Positions 20,748 through 30,647 are shown, counted from the stretch's first letter. The stretch: 64,000 bases of DNA from Sabulibacter ruber (GCF_017355955.1 NZ_JAFFID010000006.1:247610-311609), one strand, 5' to 3'. Notes: generated by a model not told the origin, from the letters alone. Numbers and translations: made by a program.

Positions 20748-22235
20748 ATGCGATCCAACCTCATACACCATCAAATAAAGTTATTCTTAGTTGTCCTCCT
20801 GCTGCTCGGGTCCTCGTGCAAAGATTTCCTGGACCTGGCTCCTATCAGCTCCCCGACCGATTCCAATTTCTGGAAGAATGAGAAGGAAGCGGATGCCGCC
20901 GTGGCGGCAGGATATGCCTTGACCCGGAAAGCCTTGTATGCAGCGGACGGGATGGCCCATTTTGCGTACGGTGACCTGCCCACGGCGGAGTTCGTGTCTA
21001 CGTTAGGGGGCTGGACCTTCGGGGACGTGGGCCGGGTTAACTGGTCATTGGGCATCTCGGATATCAACAGCCCGATGGTGCAATTGCGCAGTTATAACAA
21101 TTTCTACAGAATCATAGACCAGGCAAACCGATGTATGAAGTTCCTGCCCACTGTGCCCCTGGAGGAGTTCACCTCCTCTGATGCGGAAGCGGCCCGGAAT
21201 CACCTGATGGGGGAAGCGTATTTTCTGCGGGCGTTCAGTTACTTCTACATGGCAAGGGTATGGGGAGGCGTACCCCTGGTGCTTGAATCGGTGGATGTCA
21301 CAAAAGCAGAGCACTTGTCCCGAGCCACTGAACAGGAGGTATTGGACCAATGCGTGAAAGACTTGGCGGCAGCCCTCCCGCTGCTGAGAATGACGCATCC
21401 TGACCAGAATAACCGAGCGGTAAGGGCCAACAAGGGAGCGGCCTACGCCTTGCTGGCACATGTGTACGCCTGGAAGGGAGATTACCAAAAATGCGCAGAA
21501 GCCGCGGCTATGGTAACGGAAAGCAACCTATATTCCCTCGTGGACAGAAGCCAGTACCTGACCATCTTCAAGGGGAAATCCCCGGAAGGCATCTTCGAGA
21601 TTGCCTCCAGCGACCCCAATGAGAGCGCGGGATCAGGGTCCATCGCCTTCAGAACCCTGAAAACCCCTTACCTGTCTACCAACTCCGGGAATGCGGAATT
21701 CACCCTGAACAGCGGCTATCTGAACGAGCTCTACAGCGATCCGGCCGACCTGCGCCTGCAGAATGGGTTCGCCTTCCTGGGAACGACCGACCCCATCTCG
21801 ATTAAGTATGCCAATATCGTGTATACGCAGGCCAACCAGACGATGCCTATTGCCCAGAACAATATCATTGTATTCCGTCTGGCGGATATAAAACTGTTAG
21901 AGGCTGAGGCATTGGCGGCCACCGACCGGAACGGGGAAGCACGCCAGATTCTGAATGAGATCCGGGCCAAAGCCGGCCTGCCGGAATGGTCAGGCGAGGA
22001 GGCAGACCTTTTTGAGGCGGTAATGGAAGAACGCCAGCGGGAGTTGTTTCTGGAGGGCCATACCTTCTATGACCTGGTGCGCCTAGGGCGGAGAACAGGT
22101 TTACTCAAGTTTGGGGAGGGCCGAATCAGTGAAACGGATTTTGCCGCAGGGAAATACTACTGGCCCCTTGACCCCATCCTGCTGCGGAGCAACCCGAAAT
22201 TAGTGCAAACCCCCTTCTGGACAAGCAGAATGTAG
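20748..22235 (+). CDS. SusD/RagB family nutrient-binding outer-membrane lipoprotein
   Basis: A 495-residue lipoprotein with a lipobox LLGSSC near residue 24 followed by KDFLDL, the usual start of mature SusD proteins. An N-terminal TPR-like helical region and the C-terminal motif ERQRELFLEGHTFYDLVRLGR identify the family. It forms the lid of the SusC transporter encoded immediately upstream and binds glycan at the cell surface. The gene is part of a tight operon with the fasciclin lipoprotein downstream (22-base gap). Confidence 0.95.
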   Translation: MRSNLIHHQIKLFLVVLLLLGSSCKDFLDLAPISSPTDSNFWKNEKEADAAVAAGYALTRKALYAADGMAHFAYGDLPTAEFVSTLGGWTFGDVGRVNWSLGISDINSPMVQLRSYNNFYRIIDQANRCMKFLPTVPLEEFTSSDAEAARNHLMGEAYFLRAFSYFYMARVWGGVPLVLESVDVTKAEHLSRATEQEVLDQCVKDLAAALPLLRMTHPDQNNRAVRANKGAAYALLAHVYAWKGDYQKCAEAAAMVTESNLYSLVDRSQYLTIFKGKSPEGIFEIASSDPNESAGSGSIAFRTLKTPYLSTNSGNAEFTLNSGYLNELYSDPADLRLQNGFAFLGTTDPISIKYANIVYTQANQTMPIAQNNIIVFRLADIKLLEAEALAATDRNGEARQILNEIRAKAGLPEWSGEEADLFEAVMEERQRELFLEGHTFYDLVRLGRRTGLLKFGEGRISETDFAAGKYYWPLDPILLRSNPKLVQTPFWTSRM

Positions 22236-22257
22236 CCCAACCCTCAAAGTCAAAGCC

Positions 22258-22929
22258 ATGAAAAAAATCAATACTCTATTCTTTTGGATGATGTTATGTG
22301 CCGGGTTCGCCCTGTCCTCTTGCGAGGAGGAATCCTACCTGACCGATGAAGGGGTGCACAGCAACCAAACATCACTTTCCACTTATGATTACCTGAAACA
22401 GCATCCTTGGCAGATGTTCGACACGCTGCTGATGGTCGTGGACCACTATGGATTGAAAGAGGAGATAAACCGCCCGGGCACCACCTTTTTCGCGCCCAGT
22501 GATTTTTCCATCAGGCGTTATATTCTGCTGCGGGATGCCCAGGTTAAGCGGGAGAACGAAGCCAACACCTATACGCTGGCCGACATGTACCAGGATGTGA
22601 CGGCGGACTCTATCAGGCAGTACCTCTTCACCGGTACCCATACCCTTGCTACCGCTAAAGAGAGCCCGCAGGCATTGTCGAGTTTAGGGAACACCCCGTG
22701 TGCCATCCGGAAAATACAAAACATCAATTATAACCAGTGGTCCGGCGCTCCGGTGTATTTCCTCAATTACATAAAAGTAAGGGGCGAGTTGGATGTGCCG
22801 GGGGTGCCCGTGGAGCCCAATGACCCCAACTTGGACAGGACTGTGCTGGTGCAAACCTCTGATATCCAATCAGGCTCGGGTGGCACGCTGCATGTCTTGG
22901 TGAATACGCACACTTTTGTTCGCTTCTAA
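22258..22929 (+). CDS. fasciclin-domain surface lipoprotein of the Sus operon
   Basis: A 223-residue lipoprotein: MKKINTLFFWMM start, lipobox ALSSC near residue 22, then an acidic EEE. The central part reads like a single fasciclin (FAS1) domain, with the conserved TFFAPSDFSI segment near residue 80 and a C-terminal HVLVNTHTF. Fasciclin lipoproteins often sit directly after SusC/SusD in Bacteroidota and are thought to be accessory surface proteins; their role is not established. Operon membership is supported by strand and spacing. Confidence 0.8.
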   Translation: MKKINTLFFWMMLCAGFALSSCEEESYLTDEGVHSNQTSLSTYDYLKQHPWQMFDTLLMVVDHYGLKEEINRPGTTFFAPSDFSIRRYILLRDAQVKRENEANTYTLADMYQDVTADSIRQYLFTGTHTLATAKESPQALSSLGNTPCAIRKIQNINYNQWSGAPVYFLNYIKVRGELDVPGVPVEPNDPNLDRTVLVQTSDIQSGSGGTLHVLVNTHTFVRF

Positions 22930-23136
22930 ACCTGCGGCTACCCTGCTGGCGTCCCCCTGATCAGCCTTTCTTTTGTCCTGGTGCTCAGTCACAGGTATGG
23001 GGAAACGGTGCTTGTCTTGGGAAAGGTCTTCAGTAGAAGCTTACCTAGGGGATAAGCAAGAATTGGGTTGGTAGAAAATGGTTTTGAAGCTACCATCTCC
23101 ACAACAAATACATTGGACTTTAACTTGTCAGATCGT

Positions 23137-24084
23137 ATGAAACGGTTTCCTAAATTAATATATTTTTTTGCCGCAATAGCCGCAATAGGTACCGGGTTGC
23201 TCGCCTGCGAGCCCGAAGTGGAGGGCTTTCTCAGCGACCACCTTTATTATAGGCCTAACCCATTTGTGGCAGGGCAGGGAGTGAACTCCTTTTCCCCTCC
23301 AATCCAGTTGGACGGATCAACCCAGCCGGTGAAGGTGAAATTACTGGCCGTGCGGAATAAGGCCACCGGGGCACCGGCAGATGAATTGTTGCAAGAGTTT
23401 GAAATGCAGACGTATAAGGCGAATGTAACCCCTGCTGACTCCACCCTGGACCTACTGTACAAAAAGTTAACAGTTGAAAAGAGGCCGGTTCTGTCCGTGA
23501 ACGAGATAGGGGGGCGGATAGAGGTGACTTCCGCTTCCAGCAGGGTATCGCCGGGGACCTATACAATCGATGTGGAAGTGTCCAATATCGCCGGTACTAG
23601 GGTGGTAAAAGATGCCTGTGATATCGTCATAAGGGAATCCGCTCCTTACACGTTGGGATACACTGCTTGGTCTACCTCCACCATGACGGGAGAAGTATTT
23701 ACCGGGATAAGTGAACCTTTGAATATCAAGGTGGAAACGGATGTAACCGGGCCAAACAAAATCATCTTCAAATTTGTGGACAAAAACGGTACTCCCTTCA
23801 ACCCGGAGGCCGGCGAGGTATATCCTCGGGCATTCAGAGGGCACTTTGGCTTGATGAATACCTTCTACAAGGTCGTGAAAACGCCCACCTCGTTGGAGTG
23901 GGAATACCCCCCCGTGTTTCCATTCCCTTTGGTTTCTTCCACAAACGGCTTTTTGAACTATTACCGCATTGACGGGGCCGCCACTGATATAGGGGTAAAC
24001 ATCAACCCTGTTTTCGAGATCAGGTTCAATCAGGCAGGGACCCATACGGTGACGGTAAAACTGACCAACGCGGTACGCAAGTAG
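23137..24084 (+). CDS. surface lipoprotein, possibly DUF5007-like, of the Sus operon
   Basis: I chose the ATG at 23137, which gives a lipoprotein signal (KRFPKLIYFFAAIAAIGTG, lipobox LLAC). The open frame reaches back to 23068 without a sensible leader. The 315-residue product begins its mature part EPEVEGFLSDHLYYRPNPF and looks like two or three beta-sandwich domains. Proteins in this operon position are often surface glycan-binding lipoproteins; the DUF5007 family name is a guess from the mature N-terminus. A 207-base gap separates it from the fasciclin gene, so it may have its own promoter. Confidence 0.6.
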   Translation: MKRFPKLIYFFAAIAAIGTGLLACEPEVEGFLSDHLYYRPNPFVAGQGVNSFSPPIQLDGSTQPVKVKLLAVRNKATGAPADELLQEFEMQTYKANVTPADSTLDLLYKKLTVEKRPVLSVNEIGGRIEVTSASSRVSPGTYTIDVEVSNIAGTRVVKDACDIVIRESAPYTLGYTAWSTSTMTGEVFTGISEPLNIKVETDVTGPNKIIFKFVDKNGTPFNPEAGEVYPRAFRGHFGLMNTFYKVVKTPTSLEWEYPPVFPFPLVSSTNGFLNYYRIDGAATDIGVNINPVFEIRFNQAGTHTVTVKLTNAVRK

Positions 24085-24383
24085 CCGGAGGGGTATCATT
24101 CCAGCTTCTTCGACTCTTTCCATGTTAACTCTTTATGTCCACTAAAGCCCAATCCTCCCTCAAAGAGGCTGAAGGGCAAGATGACAATTACAATCCCTGC
24201 TTCTTTCTGTCCTTGTCCCACTAAGTTGATGGTAGTACTTATAGCCCTAGCGTGTTTTGGTTCGCAGGAAGACTTTAGTGATTTTAATACAAAGGGCAAC
24301 TTCTCCAACGATAAAACCAAATCGATTTAAGGTGCATTATGATAATTAAACCGTATTTTATTACCGGTGGAATCGGTTCTACC

Positions 24384-26948
24384 ATGAAGAAATGGCTCCT
24401 AGCTTCAGCTTGCCTGTTGGTTGGTTATCCAAGTACCGCGCAAAGGCAGGCCTCTATCACCATTGATGCTACGAAGCTGGAAAAGAAGGTTTCGCCTACG
24501 CTGCACGGGATCTTCTTTGAGGAAATCAGCCACGGGGGAGAAGGCGGCTTGTATGGCGAGCTGATCCAGAACCGAGGGTTTGAGGAAGTACGTATCCCCA
24601 AAGGCACCACCCTGCAAAACGGGTTCCTGGTCCCTAATCCGGCGCCGCACTACAACCTGCCCAACGGACAGTCCAGCGACTGGAAAATGCCCTGGACCTT
24701 GGAATCCGATTGGCCGGCCTGGTCCAGCCTGACCAGCGGTGGAGCCAACATGACGCTGGCCTTATCACAGGATAAGCCCCTGAACGAGGCTTCACCCAAC
24801 TCGCTGAAGGTAACGGTTTCCGATCTGGAGAAAGCGGGCAAAGCCGATCTGGTCAATGAAGGGTTCTGGGGCATCAAGGTGGATCAGGGCAAAACCTACA
24901 AGCTCAATTTCTACGCCCGGTCTGAGAAGAAATACAAGGGGCCGCTGACCGTATCCTTACAGAGCGAAGACGGGAAAAAACTGGCCAGCCACATATTCAA
25001 AAACCCGTTCAAAACCGGAGACTGGCAAAAGTTAAGCTGTGATCTAGTGGCCCAAGCCTCTGATTCCAAAGCCAAATTCGTCATTAGCTTCGGCAGTTCC
25101 GGTACGCTGTTTCTGGACTTCGTTTCGCTTTTCCCCGCTGAAACCTACAAGAACCGGGAGAACGGTTTGAGACCCGATCTGGCGCAGTACCTGGCCGACC
25201 TTAAGCCCTCCTTTATCCGATGGCCGGGCGGCTGTTTCGTGGAAGGCATCACCGTGGAGAGCGCTCCCAACTGGAAACAGAGCTTAGGGCCGGTGGAGAA
25301 AAGACCGGGCACCTTCAGTCCGTGGGGCTACTGGTCCAGCGACGGCTTGGGCTACCATGAGTTCCTGCAGTTCTGCGAGGACACCGGCGCCGATGCCATG
25401 TACGTCTTCAATGCCGGCGTGGCCTGTGAGTTCAGGAGCGGCACCTTTCTTCCCGATGCCCAATTACCCGAGGTGATTGCCGATGTACTGGACGCCATTG
25501 AATATGCTTTAGGCCCTGCTGATTCCAAATGGGGGAAAGTAAGAGCCGCAAACGGGCACCCTGCGCCTTTTCCGCTGAAGTACGTGGAGGTAGGCAACGA
25601 GCAGCACGGCCCCTGGTACGCCAACCGGTTCAACCTGTTCTACGACGCGATCAAAGCCAAGTACCCGGACCTGAAGGTGATCGCCAGCATGGGCATCGCC
25701 GACGTGAACCGGCATACCCTGGACGGGATGAAGAAGCTGGACATCGCCGATGAGCACGCCTACAAATCGGCATACTGGGCCATGAACAACTACGACCACT
25801 TCGACAACTACAAACGCGGCGACTGGGAACTGTACGTGGGCGAATACGCCACCAATGCGGGCGTGGGCAGCGGAAACATGCTCGCAGCCCTGAATGACGC
25901 GGTGTACATCCTGGCCATGGAGCGCAACGGTGACCTGGTGACCATGTCCAGCTATGCCCCGCTGCTGGTGAATACCAACGATGTGGACTGGCCGGTGAAC
26001 CTGATCAACTTCAATAACTCGCAGAGCTTCGCGCGAATTTCATATTATGCCATCCAGATGATGAACCAGCACCGCGCCGACCAGAACCTGGCCACCACGG
26101 TTCAGGTGCAGCCCGCCCAGGTAACCAAGCCGGCTTTCGCCGGGGGCATCGGCCTCAGTACCTGGGACACCCAGACCGAGTACAAAGACCTCCAGGTCAT
26201 CCAAAATGGCAAGGTGGTGTACAGCAGCAACTTTGAGAAGGCCGAAGATGAGTGGGAAAAAGTGCGGGGCACCTGGGACGTGAAAGAAGGTGCCATGGGC
26301 CAAACTGCCGAGGGCGCGCAGCTTTTTGCCTGGCTCAAAGACAAATCCTACGACACCTACACCCTCAAACTGAAGGGCCGCAAACTCAGCGGGTACAATG
26401 CGTTCATCATTCCGTTTGCGGTGAAAGATGGCGGCAAAACGCAGATGCGGGCGCACATAGGCTCTTACTGGAACCAGTACGCGGTCTTTGAGCAGGTCAC
26501 GGAAGGCACCGAAGTCGCCAACCTGTCTTCCTCTACCAAATTGCCTGAGAAAATAGAGACCGGCAAGTGGTACGACATCCGCCTGGAAGTAGGCCTTAAT
26601 AAAGTGGATTGCTACTTAAACGATAAATTTCTCATGAGCTATACCATCCCGGATATGTTCTACAGCATCTCCGGCGTGGAGGAGAATACCGGTGATATCA
26701 TTGTGAAAGTGGTGAACGGCTCCCCGGAGCCCTACCAGACCAACATCAACCTGAAGGGAGTGACTGGCTTGTCGCCGGAGGGAGAAGCAGTGATTCTGTC
26801 GGCGGAAAGTTATCAGGCGGAGAACTCGTTTGAGTCGCCGCAAAAGTATGTTCCGCGGACCTCCAAATTAGCTAAGGTTGCGCCTTCCTTTGAAGTGGGT
26901 GTGAGGCCTTACTCTATCTCGGTTTTCCGGCTTAAAACAAAGAAGTGA
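24384..26948 (+). CDS. GH51 alpha-L-arabinofuranosidase, secreted
   Basis: I chose the ATG at 24384 (MKKWLLASACLLVGYPSTAQ), a clean signal peptide; an upstream ATG at 24339 would add 15 unlikely residues. The enzyme is about 854 residues. It starts with the GH51 signature LHGIFFEEISHGGEGGLY, then a carbohydrate-binding module-like insert (about 95-240). The catalytic barrel has the acid/base Glu406 in EVGNEQHGPW and the nucleophile Glu487 in YVGEYATNAG (numbered from this start), and a C-terminal lectin-like segment follows. It releases terminal alpha-L-arabinofuranose and complements the GH127 enzyme upstream. Confidence 0.92.
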   Translation: MKKWLLASACLLVGYPSTAQRQASITIDATKLEKKVSPTLHGIFFEEISHGGEGGLYGELIQNRGFEEVRIPKGTTLQNGFLVPNPAPHYNLPNGQSSDWKMPWTLESDWPAWSSLTSGGANMTLALSQDKPLNEASPNSLKVTVSDLEKAGKADLVNEGFWGIKVDQGKTYKLNFYARSEKKYKGPLTVSLQSEDGKKLASHIFKNPFKTGDWQKLSCDLVAQASDSKAKFVISFGSSGTLFLDFVSLFPAETYKNRENGLRPDLAQYLADLKPSFIRWPGGCFVEGITVESAPNWKQSLGPVEKRPGTFSPWGYWSSDGLGYHEFLQFCEDTGADAMYVFNAGVACEFRSGTFLPDAQLPEVIADVLDAIEYALGPADSKWGKVRAANGHPAPFPLKYVEVGNEQHGPWYANRFNLFYDAIKAKYPDLKVIASMGIADVNRHTLDGMKKLDIADEHAYKSAYWAMNNYDHFDNYKRGDWELYVGEYATNAGVGSGNMLAALNDAVYILAMERNGDLVTMSSYAPLLVNTNDVDWPVNLINFNNSQSFARISYYAIQMMNQHRADQNLATTVQVQPAQVTKPAFAGGIGLSTWDTQTEYKDLQVIQNGKVVYSSNFEKAEDEWEKVRGTWDVKEGAMGQTAEGAQLFAWLKDKSYDTYTLKLKGRKLSGYNAFIIPFAVKDGGKTQMRAHIGSYWNQYAVFEQVTEGTEVANLSSSTKLPEKIETGKWYDIRLEVGLNKVDCYLNDKFLMSYTIPDMFYSISGVEENTGDIIVKVVNGSPEPYQTNINLKGVTGLSPEGEAVILSAESYQAENSFESPQKYVPRTSKLAKVAPSFEVGVRPYSISVFRLKTKK

Positions 26949-27047
26949 GCAGGTGAAAAGAGGGCCGGTTTTGCGGCCATTTTTATGAAATAGATACCAA
27001 ACGCAACGTGGCTAAATCAAATAGATCTCCCCTAAATCTATATTAGT

Positions 27048-27488
27048 ATGGCAGATTTAACCGCCTCAGAAAAGCAGAAACTAGAGAGCCTTCTTAAAAT
27101 GAAGCAAGGTTTTCTTCTTGATTTCACCAATGCCTCTCTGCATGCTTTTATTTTCAAAAGCGTGGGGTTAGACTTCAACCATGAGAAATACAAAAAGGGA
27201 ACCGGGTCAAAGGCGAGCCGGATGAAGGAATTATGGCGGTCAGAACCCAATCTCATTGTGGCAAAATTGATATTCGACCTGTGTCAATATTATAAAGACT
27301 TCGTTGTAAGCAAAGCGGTATGCCTTAAAGCTGAAGACCACGCTTTGTTCGCCGACTGTGTCAGCATATGTAAAAAGTTGTCTTACTCAGCAGGAGTCGT
27401 GGCGTTTTATAGCCTCGGAAATCCCGGGTCTGGTAATGGCACGCGAAGGGCTGCTGAGGTTGAACAGCATTCCGGGCTTTTTCCCTGA
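27048..27488 (+). pseudogene. truncated AbiJ-NTD-like defence protein
   Basis: The first ~112 residues (LLDFTNASLHAFIFKSVGLD, GTGSKASRMKELW, LIVAKLIFDLCQYY) resemble the N-terminal domain shared by AbiJ-like abortive-infection proteins. In that domain a GSKxxRLRxFW block is followed by a helix with VGKLxxxLxxYW. Family members usually continue into a further C-terminal effector or helical domain. Here the similarity stops near CKKLS (about base 27375) and an unrelated 30-residue tail leads to the stop at 27488. I read this as a 3'-truncated relic joined to other DNA. Family recognition is from memory and only moderately sure. Confidence 0.5.
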
Positions 27489-27874
27489 ATCCATGGGTAG
27501 GTTGTATTCTTTCGATGATTGGAGGTACGGTTGATTTTTCATAGCAACCGAAGCAATGTCGGGGAAGGTAGCCACCCTGAATGTGGGTGGCACCATACGT
27601 CCTGTTCTCCGGGGAACGATAACAGTGGATAAACATCCGCTAATACCAATCAGGGGGTTCTCCGGGAATCTACCTTCGAAGTATTGATCCACTGCATTAC
27701 CAGGACCAGACGTACTTCTTTTTTTCCTGACCTGCCCACATGCCCTATCATACAATATATAGGTACGCGGAAGATACCTACTTCCCAGGAGACAGGCTTT
27801 AGAAGCGCCTGACCATCCTTCTATTGTTTCTTTTACTTCATCTTCGGCGTTTTTGCCTTTCATTTTTTCTAAAG
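27489..27874. other. intergenic region with unrecognised coding-like debris
   Basis: No intact gene. Two + strand stretches read like protein fragments (about 27391-27528, ending FDDWRYG, and about 27531-27680, containing NVGGTIRPVLRGTI), each in a different frame and closed by a stop. I cannot assign them to a family. They may belong to the same decay junction that truncated the preceding gene. Confidence 0.35.
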
Positions 27875-29266
27875 ATGATCAAAACCCCATTCTTTACAGG
27901 CGTGATCTGGATGCTTGCAGCCTCTTTTGCGTCAGGCCAAGGGATGCCGCCAACAGCCACGCGCCTCCCCAGAGCAGATCGGCCCTCCCCTCCAAAAGAG
28001 CTGTATCTCCCCGGCAAGGTATGGAAAGTGCCACAGGGCAATGACTATACTGACGATGAAAGCGAGTACAGCTTCCGGAGAATGGCCCAATCCGAGAACA
28101 TCGCCGCCTTTTGGGCAAAGGAGCTGGGTGAAAACCCGTCACAAACCCCTGAGGTCGCCTTACGGTTCAACCTGGAGGAGGCACTGGAGGAGTGCGAACG
28201 GTTCTACAGGTTCTATGTTGACAGTCTGAAGTTTGTGGAGAAGGGGAGTTCCGTGACAGATGCCTATAAAGTATTGCTCTACATATTCGGGGGCAAGGAC
28301 GGGACAGCCTACGGCGGAGGGGAGGAGAAAAAGGTGGGGATTCTCTGGACACCGCCCTCCCGGATGGCCAAGGCACCCTACGGGGCTTTGGCACACGAGC
28401 TGGGCCACGCCTTCCAATACCTGGTTCATGCGGATGGGGCATGGGGCTTTTCCTCGGCACCGAAGGGAGGCGGTCAGCCGATCTTCGAGATGACCTCCCA
28501 ATTCATGCTTTGGCAGGTATACCCTGAATGGATAACCTTCGAGAATTACCACCTGAAGGGTTTTATGGAAAAGACCCACTACGCGTTCCTGCATGAGACC
28601 AACCAGTACCATTCCCCCTTCGTGCTCGAGTACTGGTCCCAGAAACACGGGGTTGATTTCATCGGGAAGCTGTGGCGGGAGGCTTTGGAAGGAGAGGACC
28701 CCGTCATTGCCTATCAGCGGTTGACCTCCACCAACCAGCGGAAATTCAATGATGAGATCTTCGATGCGGCCCGCAGATTCATCACCTGGGACCTGGCACG
28801 TATCGAGAAAGTCTCGAGCAACTACGCCAACCAGCATATCAGTTCGCTGAAAGCCTTGGGAAACGGATGGTACCAGGTTTCTGAAAAGAAATGCCCGCAG
28901 AACTATGGTTACAATGGGATAAGGCTGCAGGTGCCGGCCGCCGGCACCAAGGTGAGGCTCGACTTCAGGGGGGTAGTTGGGGCGGAAGGTTTCCGGGCGA
29001 TTAGAACCCAGAATGCCGGATGGCGGTACGGGTTTCTGGCAGTGAAAGAGGACGGCAGCCGTGAATACGGGAAGGTATATTCTTCAAACTCCGGTACCGG
29101 GAGCTTCAGAGTACCCGAGAAGACAAAGCACCTGTGGCTGGTGGTGAGCGGAGCCCCCACGGAGCATTGGGAGCATCTGGCCGATGGAAAGGAGGAGAAC
29201 GACGAGCAGTGGCCCTACCAGGTGAAGCTTCGCGGAACGTCCCTGGACGGCTCTGTCATTGAGTGA
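27875..29266 (+). CDS. secreted DUF6055-like HELGH putative metalloprotease
   Basis: The ATG at 27875 starts a signal peptide (MIKTPFFTGVIWMLAASFASGQ); the frame is open back to 27824. The 463-residue protein has a zinc-binding-type motif AHELGHAFQYL at about residue 176 after an ILWTPPSRMAKAPYG segment, with a conserved Glu in IFEMTSQFMLWQ further on. The C-terminal ~110 residues look like a beta-rich accessory domain. The layout fits the DUF6055 family, which is presumed to be peptidase-like. It follows the arabinose-degrading cluster on the same strand but is separated by debris, so a functional link is uncertain. A hairpin terminator follows. Confidence 0.7.
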   Translation: MIKTPFFTGVIWMLAASFASGQGMPPTATRLPRADRPSPPKELYLPGKVWKVPQGNDYTDDESEYSFRRMAQSENIAAFWAKELGENPSQTPEVALRFNLEEALEECERFYRFYVDSLKFVEKGSSVTDAYKVLLYIFGGKDGTAYGGGEEKKVGILWTPPSRMAKAPYGALAHELGHAFQYLVHADGAWGFSSAPKGGGQPIFEMTSQFMLWQVYPEWITFENYHLKGFMEKTHYAFLHETNQYHSPFVLEYWSQKHGVDFIGKLWREALEGEDPVIAYQRLTSTNQRKFNDEIFDAARRFITWDLARIEKVSSNYANQHISSLKALGNGWYQVSEKKCPQNYGYNGIRLQVPAAGTKVRLDFRGVVGAEGFRAIRTQNAGWRYGFLAVKEDGSREYGKVYSSNSGTGSFRVPEKTKHLWLVVSGAPTEHWEHLADGKEENDEQWPYQVKLRGTSLDGSVIE

Positions 29267-29287
29267 TTTGCACCTAAATCCCGTAAC

Positions 29288-29333
29288 AACCCTGGGTATA
29301 TAACTCATAGTTTTGAGTAAAATACCCAAGGTT
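29288..29333 (+). terminator. hairpin downstream of the DUF6055 gene
   Basis: AACCCTGGGTAT (29288-29299) pairs with ATACCCAAGGTT (29322-29333) with one mismatch, and ACTCA/TGAGT extends the stem inside (29303-29307 and 29315-29319). It lies about 20 bases after the stop codon. There is no strong T-run. The remaining bases up to the XRE gene show nothing else that I recognise. Confidence 0.6.
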
Positions 29334-29576
29334 AATACGTGGAGGAATCCAGCGAAATTAATAGATTATAGAAGGAGGAGCTTGGTGCCGATTCGATGCT
29401 TGGAAACAACTCTGAAAAGGCAAGCCCCTGTAAGCTGAAAATGGAGGCGGCTAATTCATTGGCTTAAAGAAGGGAGGAATACAAGTGCATATGTCGTTTT
29501 CAATCCCACTGCCCAAGGGGAATTTTCCCCTATATTGCACTTTCGTTACTTGCTGTCAGGTATTACTTTTAGCATC

Positions 29577-29978
29577 ATGGAAACAACCACGAAACCTATA
29601 CATTTAGGAAGGAAGATCAGCCGCATCAGGGAGTTGAGAGGAATCAAGCAGGAGGTCATGGCGCAGGAGCTGGGCCTGAGCCAGCAGACGGTATCCCGTT
29701 TAGAGTCAAGTGAGGCTGTGGAGGAGGAAATGCTCATGAAAATCGCTAAGGTATTGGGTGTTACACCGGAGGTGATTAAGCATTTTAGCGAGGAGGCAGC
29801 AATAAACTATTTCAACAACTTTAACGACCATAGTAATAGCACCTTCAATAATCATTGTACTTTCAATCCACTTGAAAAACTGATGGAAGTTATTGAAGAA
29901 AATAAAAGGCTATATGAGCGTTTGCTGCAAAGTGAGCGGGAAAAAATAGAGTTGCTGAAAGAGCGGAAATTGGATTAG
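29577..29978 (+). CDS. XRE-family helix-turn-helix regulator with coiled-coil tail
   Basis: A small regulator of 133 residues from the ATG at 29577 (METTTKPIHLGRKIS). The frame extends to 29535, but that start lacks the usual N-terminus. Residues ~10-65 form a Cro/CI-type HTH (MAQELGLSQQTVSRLESSE). An Asn-rich linker follows, then a charged helix (KLMEVIEENKRLYERLLQSE) likely to form a dimeric coiled coil. This architecture is common for stand-alone Bacteroidota regulators. No obvious partner gene is adjacent: upstream is the terminated DUF6055 gene and downstream is nuclease debris. The target is unknown. Confidence 0.85.
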   Translation: METTTKPIHLGRKISRIRELRGIKQEVMAQELGLSQQTVSRLESSEAVEEEMLMKIAKVLGVTPEVIKHFSEEAAINYFNNFNDHSNSTFNNHCTFNPLEKLMEVIEENKRLYERLLQSEREKIELLKERKLD

Positions 29979-30099
29979 AGATCCAATCAAATACTTTCTG
30001 ATTGAAATACCTGCAGCACTCCAATTATCAACATTATCTTTTCGGAATACGGGTGCTTGGAGGTACAGGAAATTATATTTCTAGTTCTAGGCAACGTAC

Positions 30100-30604
30100 T
30101 CGGGGAACATGCCATTGTCTCACTGGCTACTGAGCTTACCAAGTTCTATGAAGCGGCTTGGGCAAGCGCCACCTGTGGCATTGTGTCCGCGTGGCGGACA
30201 CCTTTCCAGAAGACCACATTGTGAACGCACTGAGTACACAATTGAGCTGGACGCACCTGCGCCTGCTGGCCGCAGTGGAGGACGGACTCAAACGGGAATT
30301 CTATACCGAGCTGAGCCTGCAGGAACGCTGGAGTACGCGCCTCCTGCAGGAACGGATGGACAGCATGCTGTTTAAGCGTTTTGTCCTACCACAAAACGGT
30401 GAAGCTCATACGGCAAGAGCTTGGCACCTTGCGGTCTTCAGGAATAGCGCCCCGATCTGTCGTTCAATGACACCTATCTTCATAACAATGACAGGAATGG
30501 CAATACCAGCTTCCTCAAAAACCTGTCAGATCTCCAGGCGCGTCATGGAGGCAACAGGAGGCTGTAGCCTGCTGCTTGCCTTTTATCAGAAGGGGCAACT
30601 CTAA
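30100..30604 (+). pseudogene. DUF1016/YhcG-type nuclease relic 1 (N-terminal half)
   Basis: The frame beginning at 30158 reads WHCVRVADTFPEDHIVNAL, TQLSWTHLRLL, LKREFYTELSLQERWSTR and LQERMDSMLFKR. This is the DUF1016 N-terminal region of PDDEXK nucleases such as YhcG/RpnC. The match begins in another frame upstream (about 30100) and is lost at about 30400-30430 by a frameshift. The expected continuation (SGIAPDLSFNDTYL) then lies in a different frame. No nuclease domain follows, because the AbiE pair lies next on the opposite strand. The gene is clearly broken. Confidence 0.75.
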
Positions 30605-30647
30605 ACTGCTCGTCTTAAGCAGAGCCTAAAGCTACATAAGGTCTGAA

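Noticed and set aside
27387..27863. 158-codon - strand frame in the gap after the AbiJ-like relic
   Set aside because: No family, no sensible start, and it overlaps coding-like + strand debris; support is too weak to call a gene.
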